Below are positions 45,243 to 56,957 of a stretch of DNA of 64,000 bases, one piece after another. Under the pieces are notes generated by a model. The model saw nothing but the letters and a program-made list of their open reading frames with translations, ran no database searches and was not told where the DNA came from. How positions within the stretch are numbered: the first letter of the stretch is position 1; each line of letters opens with the position of its first letter. Origin of the DNA: Sorex araneus. Lineage: Eukaryota; Chordata; Mammalia; Eulipotyphla; Soricidae. The DNA lies in NCBI RefSeq assembly GCF_027595985.1, contig NC_073311.1:52429292-52493291 (forward strand), in the 5' to 3' direction. The translations under genes and the position numbers were made by a program.

Positions 45243-46637
45243 GCGCTATTCCTGGAAGCACAATACTATAAGTGAAATCATTTTCCGAGAGGGTGAGCCG
45301 GCAGGAGCGACAGCATCTAACCCTCAGAGTGCAGATACCCCACCCCAACTCATCAATAGCCTGGGCAAAGGCAGTCAGAAGTCAAGGGGCCAGTCTTTGC
45401 ACCCCGATAAATGATGCCCTGTCACAGGGAAAGGCCCCGGTCCCACTGCATATCCCCTCTCAGTTCTCTCCAATTCTCCTGGGCACCAAGAGGCTACAAT
45501 GTCAGGCGGTGGGCCCTGTGGATGGTGACTGAGACAATTAATCACCTCCTGAAGATGAGAGACACAAGTCAGGTGAAAGGGGTACTGAAGAGTAGGAAGG
45601 CGTGTGTGTGCATCTGGCCTGTGTGCGTGCACATGTACCTACATGTGTGTATGCCAAAACCCTAGTTATAAAAACACCTGCAGGAGCTAGGAACACAAAC
45701 GTCTAAGGTGTTTTTTGTCATGATCATGTTAAATGTGGGATGTAGGTAGATGGGAAACCCTAAGCCATCACGAGAGCAACTGCGGCAGGGAGGACCCAGC
45801 GTCCCACAGAGGCAAGAGCCACTAACCTTACATCAGGAGGGGAGGAGTTGAGGCCCTGACCTCAACTCCTAAAAAAAACAAAACAAAAGAACACTTTGTG
45901 TTTACCTTCTAGTTCCCTCAACTTCCAACCAATTAATCATCAAAAGGAAGAGGCAAAGTCCAAGACACAGGAGGGAGAGAGGTGGAGAGAGAAAACACAA
46001 GTATTCTCGTGCCCCCTATCCTGCACAAACCTGGAGTTTTCTCCAGAAATTAGAAATGGTCAAATATGGGGGTTTAGGGAAAGAAAGAGAAGAGTTCCTC
46101 AGGCCTGAAAAAAGAGGTAAACACGTCACAGAACTACATGAGAGTTTCATTAGACTCTAACTAAAAACAGAGAGAGGTGTGATTACTACTTCCAGCCAGT
46201 TTCCCCATCACGATAGTCATGTAACAAACCAAGGCAATATCGGTCTTGAACCTGACTCACAGAGTCCCCTGGCGCTGGCCCTAGTACAGGGTCTCTGCAT
46301 TGCTGCTCCGGGGCCGTTTGATCTTCTCGATATTTTACAGGATCATATCATGTAGAGTGACTTATTGATTCCTTAATTCTGATATAATGACCCGCAGGCT
46401 GATATACTCTTTCTCATCGATCTCTGTCACTGTGCGACGATAGTCCTCCACATGGGGATATTTAGCTATATTAGAAACCAATTTGGCTCTTGTAATATAA
46501 TATCTAGAAATCTGGTCCAGATACGATGCAGCTTCACTCTCAACAGTTCTTAGTTCTGCAACAGTCTCCTCCTGAATGGATACCCCGAAGTTGTTCCCGT
46601 CTTCTATTCTGGGAATCAGGAGCTGTACCCACATTTT

Positions 46638-46807
46638 TTTTTTGCTTTTTGGGTCACACCCGGCAATGCACAGGGGTCACTCCTGGTTCATGCACTCAGG
46701 ACTTACTCCTGGCGGTGCTAAGGGGACCATATGGGATGCTGGGATTCGAACCCGGGTCGGCCGCGTGCAAGTCAAACGCCCTACCTTCTGTGCTATCGCT
46801 CCAGCCC
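46638..46807 (-). mobile_element. SINE type 2 inserted in PSME3 retrocopy, S5
   Basis: Duplications CTGTACCCACATTTT at 46623-46637 and 46808-46822, both unchanged. Confidence 0.95.
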
Positions 46808-47581
46808 CTGTACCCACATTTTGACTGTGTTGCATTTCTCGATCAGCAGCTGGATCTCAGGTTTCACTTTCTCAATAATGTCTACCAGTTGCTGGTTGCT
46901 TTTCAGCATCCCGTTGGGCATCACAAACACCTTGGTTCTTGGAAGGCCTCTTCACACTCATCCAACCTTCGTTTCTTGTAAGTGGGCCCATGCAGTCCAT
47001 CACGGCTGTTGGTGAGAAGAATGGGGTCTGGGACCGGGAGATTCATGTCTGAGTGGATCTGAGTTAGGTCATGGATGTTCAGGATTGGTTCTTTAAAAAA
47101 ACTATCAAGTTCTAACAACTTCTTTGGGAAGAAATTTGCCACCAAGTCTTCAGCCTCACTTGTGATCCACTTCCTGAAAGAATCAACCTTGAGCTTCACT
47201 TCCTGATCCACCTTCAGCAACTAGGCCATGGCTGGGCCGGGCCAAGTACGCAATCGCTCTCTTACTCGCCTTCCCTCATAGGGATAGTTTTCAGTGACTA
47301 GGTGAAGAGTAAATTCTTATTACCCAGCATGCCAACAAAAATGGAGAATACTTCTCAATGTTATCCATTTTTAAGCTCTCAAACATTTACACTCACAATC
47401 TGAGTGCCAGTAAAACTAATATATATGAAATATGCATATCTTCAACATTCATATTTGTGAATATGTAATTTATAAGATCATGTTCACTCCCAAGAAATGA
47501 ATGACCTATTTTTTTTTCACTGTAATGTCAGAATGATGAAAACAGAATCAAATTTCCCTGTCAAAGGCAACCACTAAAGAA

Positions 47582-47606
47582 CTCAGGAATTACTCCTGGT
47601 GGTGCT
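47582..47606. other. 25-bp SINE-like insert, S5
   Basis: Identical to the insert at 12844-12868. Confidence 0.7.
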
Positions 47607-47997
47607 ATTAGTGCAGGTATAGTCTGAAGGGTAGCCAAGGTATCTAAGTAAAACCATTTGCTAGAGGTTAGACACACTCTCAGAGAGGGGAGAGTGCTAC
47701 ATTCTTCTCTCAAGGACTGCAAATTATTCACACCTAAAATGTATCCATCTCTAGTGCCTAAGGTATAATTGATGTCTTGGATCAGCTAAAACGTGGAATT
47801 AGCAGCAACCTACACAAAAGTAAAGATTTTTTATCTCTTCCTAACTTACCAAAAATGTAAAATTTCTCCTGTTTGAAGATATCCCTCCCAAGCATATAAA
47901 CCTGAAATCTGTGTTAAATGGGGAAGAAGCTACAGAATGCCCTCCATTTCACTTCTTTCTTGAGGTGGTCCAGAAAACTCCACAATAAAGCTCTTTC

Positions 47998-48778
47998 ATA
48001 TCATGCTATGTGAAATGGGTCAGAAAAAAGTGACATATATTGAAGAACTGCATTCATTTCTGGAATATAAAATAAGGTAATATGAGACTGACACCCAAGG
48101 ACAGTAGAAACAAGGGCCAGGAATATTATCCCATGGTTGGAAGCCTGTCTCATGAGCTAGCAGAGAAGGCAGCTGGGATACAGAAAGGACCACTAAGTCA
48201 ATGATGGTTGGAGAGATCATTCGGGATGGGAGATGTGTGCTGAGAGTAGATAAAGGACCAAATGTGATAGCTCTCAGTACCTACATTGCAAACCATAATG
48301 CCCCAAAGTATCAAGGGAGCATGAGGAAAATTGTCGGCCATAAAGGCAGGGGAGGATTGGGATGGGGCAGGGGGATACTGGGGACATTGGTGGTGGAGAG
48401 ATGGGTGTTCAATCATTCTATGACTGAAACTCAAACATGAAAGCTTTGTCACTGTATCTCACAAGATTCAATAAAAAAGAAAAGAAAAAGGAAGAGAAAA
48501 GAAAAGAAAAGAAAAGAAAAGAAAAGAAAAGAAAAGAAAAGAAAAGAAAAGAAAAGAAAAGAAAAGAAAAGAAAAGAAAAGAAAAGAAAGGAAATGAAAA
48601 GAAAAGGAAAGGAAAGGAAAGGAAAGGAAAGGAAAGGAAAGGAAAGGAAAGGAAAGGAAAGGAAAGGAAAGGAAAGGAAAGAAAAGAAAAGAAAAGAAAA
48701 GAAAAGAAAAGAAAAGAAAAGAAAAGAAAAGAAAAGAAAAGAAAAGAAAAGAAAAGAAAAGAAAAGAAAAGAAAAGAA
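47998..48778 (+). mobile_element. LINE-1 3' end, 5'-truncated (S5)
   Basis: Left duplication AATAAAGCTCTTTC at 47984-47997; right one decayed. Confidence 0.8.
48471..48778 (+). repeat. Three-block purine microsatellite, S5
   Basis: About 300 bp, the longest tract: (AAAAG)n, then (GGAAA)n at about 48604-48681, then (AAAAG)n again. The central block is found nowhere else at this length. Confidence 0.95.
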
Positions 48779-48780
48779 AC

Positions 48781-49570
48781 TCTTCCTCTTATCCAAAGGA
48801 GAAAAAGAATTCATTTAAGCTGACCATTTTGGTGACCGAACAAAAGGGCCTGAGCAACCTTGACTAGCTGCCTGGAGCTGAGGTGAGGAGGGCGTTGGGC
48901 GCTGATCAACTCCCACGGGAGGTAAACCGTCCCCCCCAAAGCTGCACACAGTAAGGCAAGTCTCCCTCTGGGAAGATCAGGGAGCTGCCATCTTGGTGGA
49001 GGTCTGCAGAATTTAAATGCCTCAGAGATAAGTGTTCTGTCCTCTCCTTCTCTCTGCCCCAGCTTTCTTTCCAGTTTGCTTATGATTTCCTCATTTGCAT
49101 TTTCCAACACTGTCTGTCCAGTGTCTCAGCACTGAGAGAACCTGGAAGTATTTCCACTCCCTAGTTAAGAGGAAAATGGAAAAATACCCTGCCGGCATTA
49201 CTGGGGTAAAGAAGGGCTTTTATTTGGTTAGAGGTTTTTTTTCTGTTTCTGTTTTGTTTGTTTTTCCTTTTTCTTATGGCTTTTCTCAATGACTTGTGGC
49301 CAATCATGAGGTAAATAGAACAGATTCCTGCGGTAAAGCCTTCTGAGGTTGGGGGTGGGGAGTATCGGGAGTTTCCTCTCAGGTAAACTAGACAGAGCAG
49401 AGACCAGCCCCAGTTTAAAGAGGAACCAGGAGAAGCTGTTTTTTCTTGGGAGAAAGAGCCCAGAGGAACAGTAGGGAAACCTAAAGACTGGAAAGAGCTT
49501 ACCATTGACCCCAAACACAAGAAGAACCCAGACTTTCAGGTGGAATGTTAAATCCTTTAATTGCATATTA
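48781..49570. other. Unclassified conserved segment (S5 copy)
   Basis: As in S1, but one extra base (CCAGTGTCTCAGC near 49119) breaks the minus-strand frame that was 128 codons in S1. Confidence 0.4.
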
Positions 49571-50057
49571 TTTCAACAATCAATATTTTGGGGGAACCAT
49601 ATCTTGTGGGCTCAGGGCTTACTACACTCCTTTCTCCCCAACAATAAGCTAAAACACTAAGAGTTTCCAGACACAAATTGAATGTTTGTATTCTTGGACT
49701 TAACCCACAAGTTTCACCCACATGGCCTTTCCCCAAATGTTTCACATATACTTTCTCTTCTTTTAAGGTCTATTGTAATTGCTTGCAATTAATTTTATTG
49801 GTTGTACTGCTTATCTTAGTACTATACATTACTTTGTGGCTTCATTCTTTTATCTGAAGCCTCCACTTAACCTGAAAGTTCCACCTTTGAATATAATGTA
49901 TGAGGTTGGAGAAGGAAGATTCAAAGCCTTCTACTATATAGAACTACTCAAGATGTCATGATGTCTCATGAAAATTTCTATTTACAAATAAGAAATTTAA
50001 TATATATGCATATATTTGCCTATGCTCAGTTTTCACTAACTTGCATGTATCACTATA

Positions 50058-50290
50058 TCACTGTCATCCTGTTGCTCATCGATTTGCTCAAGCGGGCACA
50101 AGTAACATCTCCATTGCAAGATTCTTTGTTACTGTTTTTGGCATATCAAATATGACACTTGTAGATTGCCAGGCTCTGTCATGTGGACAGGATACTCTCA
50201 GTAAATTGCCAGGTTCTCTGAGAGGGACAGAGGAATGGAATCATGTCGGCGGCATGCAAGGCAAACGCCCTACCAGCTGTGCTATCGCTA
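50058..50290 (-). mobile_element. Hybrid SINE type 1 (S5)
   Basis: Same junction as in S1. Confidence 0.85.
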
Positions 50291-50640
50291 TATTCAATGA
50301 AGTATGCAATATAAAACATTGAGCAAGGTAATTCTCCTTTCACTGGGTCTTCCTGTTCTTGATATAGTCATGTATTTACACAGGTATCATTTTCAAAGAT
50401 TGTAATATGACAGCAAGTAAAGCTATTTATTCCCTTTAGTTATCATACAAACATAAATGCAATAGTAGCACAGAAAAATGATCGTTACATTATGGTCAAA
50501 TATTTTGAATTTTTATAAACTTTTTTGGAAGTAGGAACAAATTGAATATTTTTATTCAATATCAAAAGGAAGATGATTTGGTCAGATGGGGGACATGACT
50601 GATAACTCAGTCATAAGGGCAATTTACAAAAAGTAATTCT

Positions 50641-50817
50641 ATTTTTTTTTTTGGTTTTTGGATCACACCTGGTGATGCACAGGGGTTACTCCTGGCTCAT
50701 GCACTCAGGAATTACTCCTGGCGGTTGCTCGGGGACCATATGGGATGCTGGGAATCGAAGCAGGGTCAGTCATGTGCAAGGCAAATGGCCTACCCGCTGT
50801 GCTATCGCTCCAACCCA
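50641..50817 (-). mobile_element. SINE type 2 (S5)
   Basis: As S1, with a shorter T-run. Confidence 0.88.
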
Positions 50818-50867
50818 CAAAAAATAATTCTTGACATCAGATATGACTTTATTGTTGGAGAGGAGGT

Positions 50868-51022
50868 TTGGGCCACATCAACTCGTGCTCTGGGCTTACT
50901 CCTGGCTATGCTTACAGGGATCACTCCATTTAGGCTCAGGGGATGATATAGGGTTCTGGGGAATCAAACACAGACCATTGTGTACAAAAAGCACCCTACT
51001 TGCTGTACTATCCTCTGACCCC
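50868..51022 (-). mobile_element. Older SINE type 2 relative (S5)
   Basis: Counterpart of 15938-16092. Confidence 0.75.
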
Positions 51023-51295
51023 AATAATTTTCAACAATACATGGACTTTGTATAAAACAAAACTGGAAAAAATGGTTTATCTAATTGCTCAGAAACACAC
51101 ATAGCATTGAAAACGGGTTCCAATGACTTATTTTCTTCTTCATCCCTATTAAAGAAATCCATCCTATTCTAATAATGCATATACTTGTACAATCTAATAT
51201 TCTTCAGTAATTTGTTGCACACATAGAAAATTTCTGTAAATTCAGCACTCCTACCATTTTTATTGTGCATATCTTATACTCTGAATAATAGTTCT

Positions 51296-51490
51296 GGGGC
51301 CAAAGGAGAGACAGTATAGTATGATGAGAAGTACGGCTCTGGTCTTGCATCAATTGACCTTAGTTCAATCCCCAGCACCACATATGGTCCCTGAGCACCA
51401 CAAGGAATGACTCCTGAGCACAGAGCCAGATAAAGTCCTGAGCAGAGAACCAGGAGTAATGTCTGAGCAATACAAGCATGGCCCCAAACC
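51296..51490 (+). mobile_element. Older SINE type 2 relative, plus strand (S5)
   Basis: Counterpart of 16366-16560. Confidence 0.75.
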
Positions 51491-51531
51491 TAATAGTAAC
51501 AATAGTAACGACAGTTCTTATTGTTACCTAT

Positions 51532-51780
51532 TGACTGGAGTGATATCACAGTGGGTAGGGAGTTTGCCTTGCACCGGGCCGACCAGGGTTCGAGTCCTCC
51601 GTCTCTCTCGGAGAGCCTGGCAAGCTACCAAGAGTATCCCACCCACACGGCAGATCCTGACAAGTTACCCATGGTGTATTCAATATGCCAAAACAGTAAT
51701 AACAAGTCCAACAATAGAGACGTTACTGGTGCCCGCTCAAGAAAATCGATGAACAAGGGGATGACAGAGCTAGAGTGCTA
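51532..51780 (+). mobile_element. SINE type 1, full-length (S5)
   Basis: Head changed to TGATATCACAG; B box and body intact. Confidence 0.88.
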
Positions 51781-52221
51781 CATTGTCACCTATAATACCT
51801 TAAGTAATGATTTATCTAGAATATTTCTAATCCCAAATATATCCTATTTGCATGATTTTAAATTGATGTTCATTTTCATCAAAAAACTGAGGATTCCATT
51901 AAAGATAAACAGTGAGATGTCTGTAATATATATAACAAAAGAATAGAGTTATGACTTCATGAGATTGTTGTAAGTCCTTATATATGCATATGTAAGTTAA
52001 TGTTGTAGCTATAAGGTACATGATATGTATGGGAAATAGATGTAAATTTCTATTTAGGAATTAGAAATTTTTTAAACCACTAGATTGCTTATCTGAAACA
52101 AATTATTCAGTGGTCTACATATCTTATAATTTTCCTAAAATTAATCCAAAACATAATGTATAGCATCTGTGATCAATTTAGGTCACAGACTTTTATACAC
52201 AAACATCTAAAAATGACTCAG

Positions 52222-53220
52222 TCATATACGTATTGAAAAAGCAGTAGAACTAGATAAGGTAGGAGACTCATCAGTTTGTTTTCTATGTGAAGCAAACAAT
52301 GTCCTCTTCCTTTCTGTCAGCCTCAACCTCAGCTGACACAAAAAGGAAAGAAAAGACTGTTGCAGCTTCTTATTTCCCCAGATTAAGAAAAATGAGTGGA
52401 TTGAAGGATACAGTCCTAAAGAACTCTGGAAGACTAGGAGGATGGTTCTGTTCCGCATCCTGTTAGAACTCCAGACTCGGATGAGTAGAGGCACAAAGTA
52501 ACAAGCCAACAGCAGGAGGTAGGAAGTCATCGTTTTGATGGCTCTGATGTGGACCTTGGTGCTGGGATCCTGGGATTCTTTGCCCTCTGCTTGCATGTTC
52601 CTGAGATGTTTCCACAGGGAAAAAATCAGCAACACAAATGAAGTCAGGGACATCGTGAAGGCTATGAAGTTTGTCAGAGTGAAGATAGACATATTGGAAA
52701 GGCGAATAATTTTCTCCCTCTTGTTCCTCACTGTCCTGTTCCCACGATGTTGACTCACCCACACATTCTCATCCAAGATTGCCAGTGGAAGATTAAACAT
52801 GAAAATCACCAAACTGCCCATGAGTATTATGAGAACTACTCTTTTAACTCTCCTCTTCAAGTAAAGAAATAGGAGGCTAGAAAAATTGGCGATCTTGAGC
52901 AAATAGAATATGCTAAGGCTGGTTGCAAGCCAGATGCTAACATGGTAGCTTACAACCCAAGCCATATTAATAATAATGAATACTTCTAAACTATATGAAG
53001 ATACATCAAAAAACACTGCATACCAAACTATTAAAAATACACAGAAAAAAACAATCCTGGAGATGGCCAAAGCCACAATCATTTGATCTGCTAAGGAGAA
53101 CTTTTGTGTCTTGACCCAGTCATTGTAGTTCACCAGCACGATGAAGCCATTGGCAAAACTTCCTACAACAAATTCTGCCATTAGTAGGATGGTAAGAATG
53201 CTTGATAGTAAAGTGATCAT
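52222..53220 (-). CDS. TAS2R: Bitter taste receptor TAS2R, gene 6 (type B with type A/C segment)
   Basis: Complete 332-residue receptor. Helices 1 to 5 are type B (GSFANG, IINMAWVVSYHVS), while the helix 6 to helix 7 border reads LLIRVWSSN and ILLVFQSSLG with Gln265, the type A/C state. The DNA at about 52381-52475 matches gene 7 almost base for base, including the CCAGACTCGGATGAG motif. This suggests gene conversion. Other own changes: Val19, Gln39, Val153 and Thr189. No damage seen. Confidence 0.97.
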   Translation of the reverse strand: MITLLSSILTILLMAEFVVGSFANGFIVLVNYNDWVKTQKFSLADQMIVALAISRIVFFCVFLIVWYAVFFDVSSYSLEVFIIINMAWVVSYHVSIWLATSLSIFYLLKIANFSSLLFLYLKRRVKRVVLIILMGSLVIFMFNLPLAILDENVWVSQHRGNRTVRNKREKIIRLSNMSIFTLTNFIAFTMSLTSFVLLIFSLWKHLRNMQAEGKESQDPSTKVHIRAIKTMTSYLLLLACYFVPLLIRVWSSNRMRNRTILLVFQSSLGLYPSIHSFFLIWGNKKLQQSFLSFLCQLRLRLTERKRTLFASHRKQTDESPTLSSSTAFSIRI

Positions 53221-53633
53221 ATCTAGAAAGAAAAGTTCAGGCTAGAATCACTGGATGTGATTCTTAACATTCTGACCTTAAATTCTCAGTGCAGCTCATG
53301 CCTGGATTCACATGATATTCTGGTTTCTTTCCAATTGTGTGAACACAGCCACGCAGATTTGCAATAATAGCCCACTAGGCAGATTCATTCTATCTTTACA
53401 GAAACTGATATTCACCACTAGCTCAAGTTGACTCTCTTTCATTCACTCTCAATCTCGGATAGGTTGGGTTATTTATCAAACTGATGTTTGGTGATCACTG
53501 GGTTCTCATTTGCCAGCATGCAAACAAGAGAATCATGTTTTGCATTTTTTCCCTTGTTTAAACCTCTATAATTTTAAAACACTGATACACCCAGTTGACA
53601 GATGTGAAGCCATTTAATCCACTGTGGATCCCT

Positions 53634-53797
53634 GGATTCTCCATCCCTCTCACAGAGTCTTGCAAGCTATCGAAAGTACCTCACCTGCACGGCAGAGCCT
53701 GGCAAGCTACCCGTAGTGTATTTGAAATGCCAAAGACAGTAACAAGAAATCTCACAATGGAGACATTACTGGTGCCCGCTCGAGCAAATCAATGAAC
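53634..53797 (+). mobile_element. SINE type 1, body only (S6)
   Basis: Both GCAAGCTA blocks present, like S2 and S4. Confidence 0.8.
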
Positions 53798-54539
53798 TAC
53801 ACTGCAGTGCTACAGTATATCCCTGATAAATGGGGATAGTTTTAAGTGACTAGGTGAAAAATAAATTTTTATTAGCCAGGATGCCAACATAAATAGAGCA
53901 GAAAGCATTGCAATGTTTTCCATTTTTAAGCTCTCAAACATTTACACTCACCATCTTAGTGCCAGTAAAACTAATATATGTGAAATATGCATATCTTCAA
54001 CATTCATGTTTGTGAATATGTAATTTATAAGATCATGTTCACTCCCAGGAAATGCATGACCTACTTTTTTTTCACTGTAATGTCAGAATTATGAAAACAA
54101 AATCAAATTTCCCTGTCAAAGGCAACCACTAAAGAACATTAGTGCAGGTATAGCCTGAAGGGTAGCCAAGGTATCTAAGTAAAACCATTTGCTAGAAGTT
54201 AGACACACACTCAGAGAGGGGAGAGTAGCCACAAATGCTACATTCTTCTCTCAAGGACTGAAAATTATTCACACTTAAGATGCATCCCACCTCTGGTGCC
54301 TAAGGTATAATTGACGTCTTGGATCAGCTAAAATGTGGGAATTAGCAGCAACCCACCAAAAGTAAAGATTTTTATCTCTTCTTAACTTGCGGAAAATGTG
54401 AAATTTCTCCTGTTTTGAAGATATCCCTCCAAAGCATATAAACCTGAAACCTGTGTTAAATGGGGAAGGAGCTACAGAATGCCCTCCATTTCACTTCTTT
54501 CTTGAGGTGGTCCAGAAAACTCCACAATAAAGCACTTTC

Positions 54540-55064
54540 ATAATATGCTACGTGAAATGAGTCAGAAAAAGAGGGACATGTATAGAAGAACTGCACTCAT
54601 TTGTGGAATATAAAATAACGTAATATGAGACTGACACCCAAAGACAGGAGAGACCAGGGCCAGGAAGATTGCCCCATAGTTGGAAGCCTGTCTCTTGAGC
54701 TTTGGGGGAAGGGGGATGGGATATAGAAGGGATCACTAAGTCAGTGATGGTTGGAGGGATCATTCGGGATGGGAGATGTGTGCTGAAAATAGATAAAGAA
54801 CCAAATGTGATAGCCTCTCAGCATCTATATTGCAAACCGTAATGCCCCAAAGTGTCGAGGGAGTGTGAGGGAAATTGTATGCCATAGAAGCAGGGGGAGG
54901 AGTGGGATGGGGCAGGGGGATACTGGGGACATTGGCAGTGTAAAGTGTACAATGGTGGAGAGATGGGTGTTCAATCACTGTATGACTGAAACTCAAACAT
55001 GAAAGCTTTCTAACTGTATCTCACCGTGATTCAATAAAGAAAAGAAAAGAAAAAAAAGAACAGG
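54540..55064 (+). mobile_element. LINE-1 3' end, 5'-truncated (S6)
   Basis: Duplications AATAAAGCACTTTC (54526-54539) and AATAAAGCTCTTTC (55065-55078), as in S4. Confidence 0.88.
55033..55061 (+). repeat. Minimal (AAAAG)n tract, S6
   Basis: Only about 29 bp, close to the presumed original LINE-1 tail. Confidence 0.85.
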
Positions 55065-55078
55065 AATAAAGCTCTTTC

Positions 55079-55830
55079 TCTTATGCAAAAGAGAAAAATA
55101 ATTCATTTAAACTAATCATTTTGGTACCAAACAGAAGGGCCTGAACAACTTTACTAGCTGCCTGGAGCTGAGGAGGGGAGGGCGTTGGGCGCTGATCAAC
55201 TCCCATGGGAGGTAAACCGTCCCCCCCAAAGCTGCACACAGTAAGACAAGTCTCCCTCTGGGAAGACATCAGGGAGCTGCCATCTTGGTGGAGGTCTGCA
55301 GAATTTGAAATGCCTCAGAGATAAGTGTTCTGTCCTCTCCTTCTCTCTGCCCCAGCTTTCTTTCCAGTTTGCTTATGATTTCCTCATTGGCATTTTCCAA
55401 CACTGTCTGTCCAATGTCTCAGCACTGAGAGAACCTGGAAGTATTTCCACTCCCTAGTTAAGAGGAAAATGGAAAAATGCCCTGCCGGCATTACTGGGGT
55501 AAAGAAGGGCTTTTATTTGGTTAGAGGTTTTTTTTTCTGTTTCTGTTTTGTTTGTTTTTCCTTTTTCTCATGGCTTTTCTCAATGACTTGTGGCCAATCA
55601 TGAGGTAAATAGAACAGATTCCTGCGGTAAAGGCTTCTGAGGTTGGGGGTGGGGAGTGTCTGGAGTGTCCTCTCAGGTAAACTAGACAGAGCAGAGACCA
55701 GCCCCAGTTTAAAGAGGAACCAGGAAGAGCAGATTTTTCTTGGGAGAAAGAGCCCAGAGGAACAGTAGGGAAACCTAAAGACTGGAAAGAGCTTACCATT
55801 GACCCCAAACACAAGAACACAGACTTTAGG
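55079..55830. other. Unclassified conserved segment (S6 copy)
   Basis: Same segment as in the other spacers; no hairpin. Confidence 0.4.
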
Positions 55831-56180
55831 TGGAATGTTAAATCCTTTAATAACATATTATTTCAACAAACAACACTTTTTTGGGGGACCATACCTTGTG
55901 GATCTCAGGGCTTACTACACTCCTTTCTCCCCAACAGCAAGCAAAAACACTAAGAGTTTCCAGACACAAATTGAATGTTTGTATTCTTGGACTTCACCCA
56001 CAAGTTTCACCCACATGGCCTTTCCCCAAATGTTTCACACATCTTTCCTCTTCTTTTAAGGTTTATTGTAATTACCTGCAATTAATTTTAATGGTTGTAC
56101 TGCTTATCTTAGTACTATACATTACTTTGTAGCTTCATTCTTTTATCTGAAGCCTCCACTTAACCTGAAAGTTCCACCTT

Positions 56181-56219
56181 TGAATATAATGTATGAATAT
56201 AATGTATGAATATAATGTA
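56181..56219. repeat. Three tandem copies of a 13-bp unit, S6
   Basis: TGAATATAATGTA occurs three times head to tail; every other spacer has one copy. Confidence 0.95.
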
Positions 56220-56379
56220 TGAGGTTGAGAAGAAAGATTCAAAGCCTTCTACTATATAGCACTACTCAAGATGTCATGATGACTCATGAAAATTTCTTTT
56301 TACAAATAAGAAATTTTAATATATATGCCTATATTTGCCTATGCTCAGTTTTCACTAACTTGCATGTATCACTATATCA

Positions 56380-56611
56380 CTGTCATCCCATTGCAAATCT
56401 ATTTGCTCAAGCGGGCACCAGTAATGTCTCCATTGCAAGACTTGTTGTTACTGTTTTTGGCATATCGAATATGACACTTGTAGCTTGCCAGGCTCTGCCA
56501 TGTGGACAGGATACTCCAGTTGATTGCTGGGTTCTCCAAGAGGTACAGAGGAATCAAACCGTGTTGGCCGCATGCAAGGCAAACGCCCTACCCACTGTGC
56601 TATCGCTATAT
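56380..56611 (-). mobile_element. Hybrid SINE type 1 (S6)
   Basis: Shares the CCCATTGCAAATCTATTTGC left end with S3. Confidence 0.85.
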
Positions 56612-56957
56612 TCAATGAAGTTTGAAACATAAAACACTGAGCAAGGTAATTCTCTTTTCACTGGGTCTTCCTGTTGTTGTTATAGTCATGTATTTACATT
56701 GGTATCATTTTCAAAGATTGTAATATGACAGCAAGTAAAGCTATTTATTCCCTTTAGTTATCATACAAACATAAATGCAATAGTAGCACAGAAAAATGAT
56801 CGTTACATTATGGTCAAATATTTTGAATTTTTATGAACTTTTTGGGAGTAGGAACAAATTGAATATTTTTATTCAATATCAAAAGGAAGATGATTTATTC
56901 AGATGGGGGACATGACTGATAACTCAGTCATAAGGGCAATTTACAAAAAGTAATTCT

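Larger units (their letters stand above)
44641..47276 (-). pseudogene. PSME3: Processed pseudogene of PSME3, S5 copy
   Basis: Coding remnant 46281-47229. Shares with S1 the codon 3 stop, the deletion after EEAFQ and the stop after SELRNQ, and the HGPTYKKRR change, but keeps the normal TAG end and the GNNFGVSIQEETV reading. Own change: SNIAKYPHV for SKIAKYPHV. Duplications CATGGGGATAG (44630-44640) and CATAGGGATAG (47277-47287). Confidence 0.95.
44061..52221. repeat. Array spacer S5 (between gene 5 and gene 6)
   Basis: About 8.2 kb with the S1/S3 order. In fine detail it follows S1 rather than S3, for example in the PSME3 stop after SELRNQ and the hybrid SINE. Stretches 44154-44475, 47288-47983, 49570-50057, 50291-50640, 51023-51295 and 51781-52221 contain nothing else I can name. 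Confidence 0.85.
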
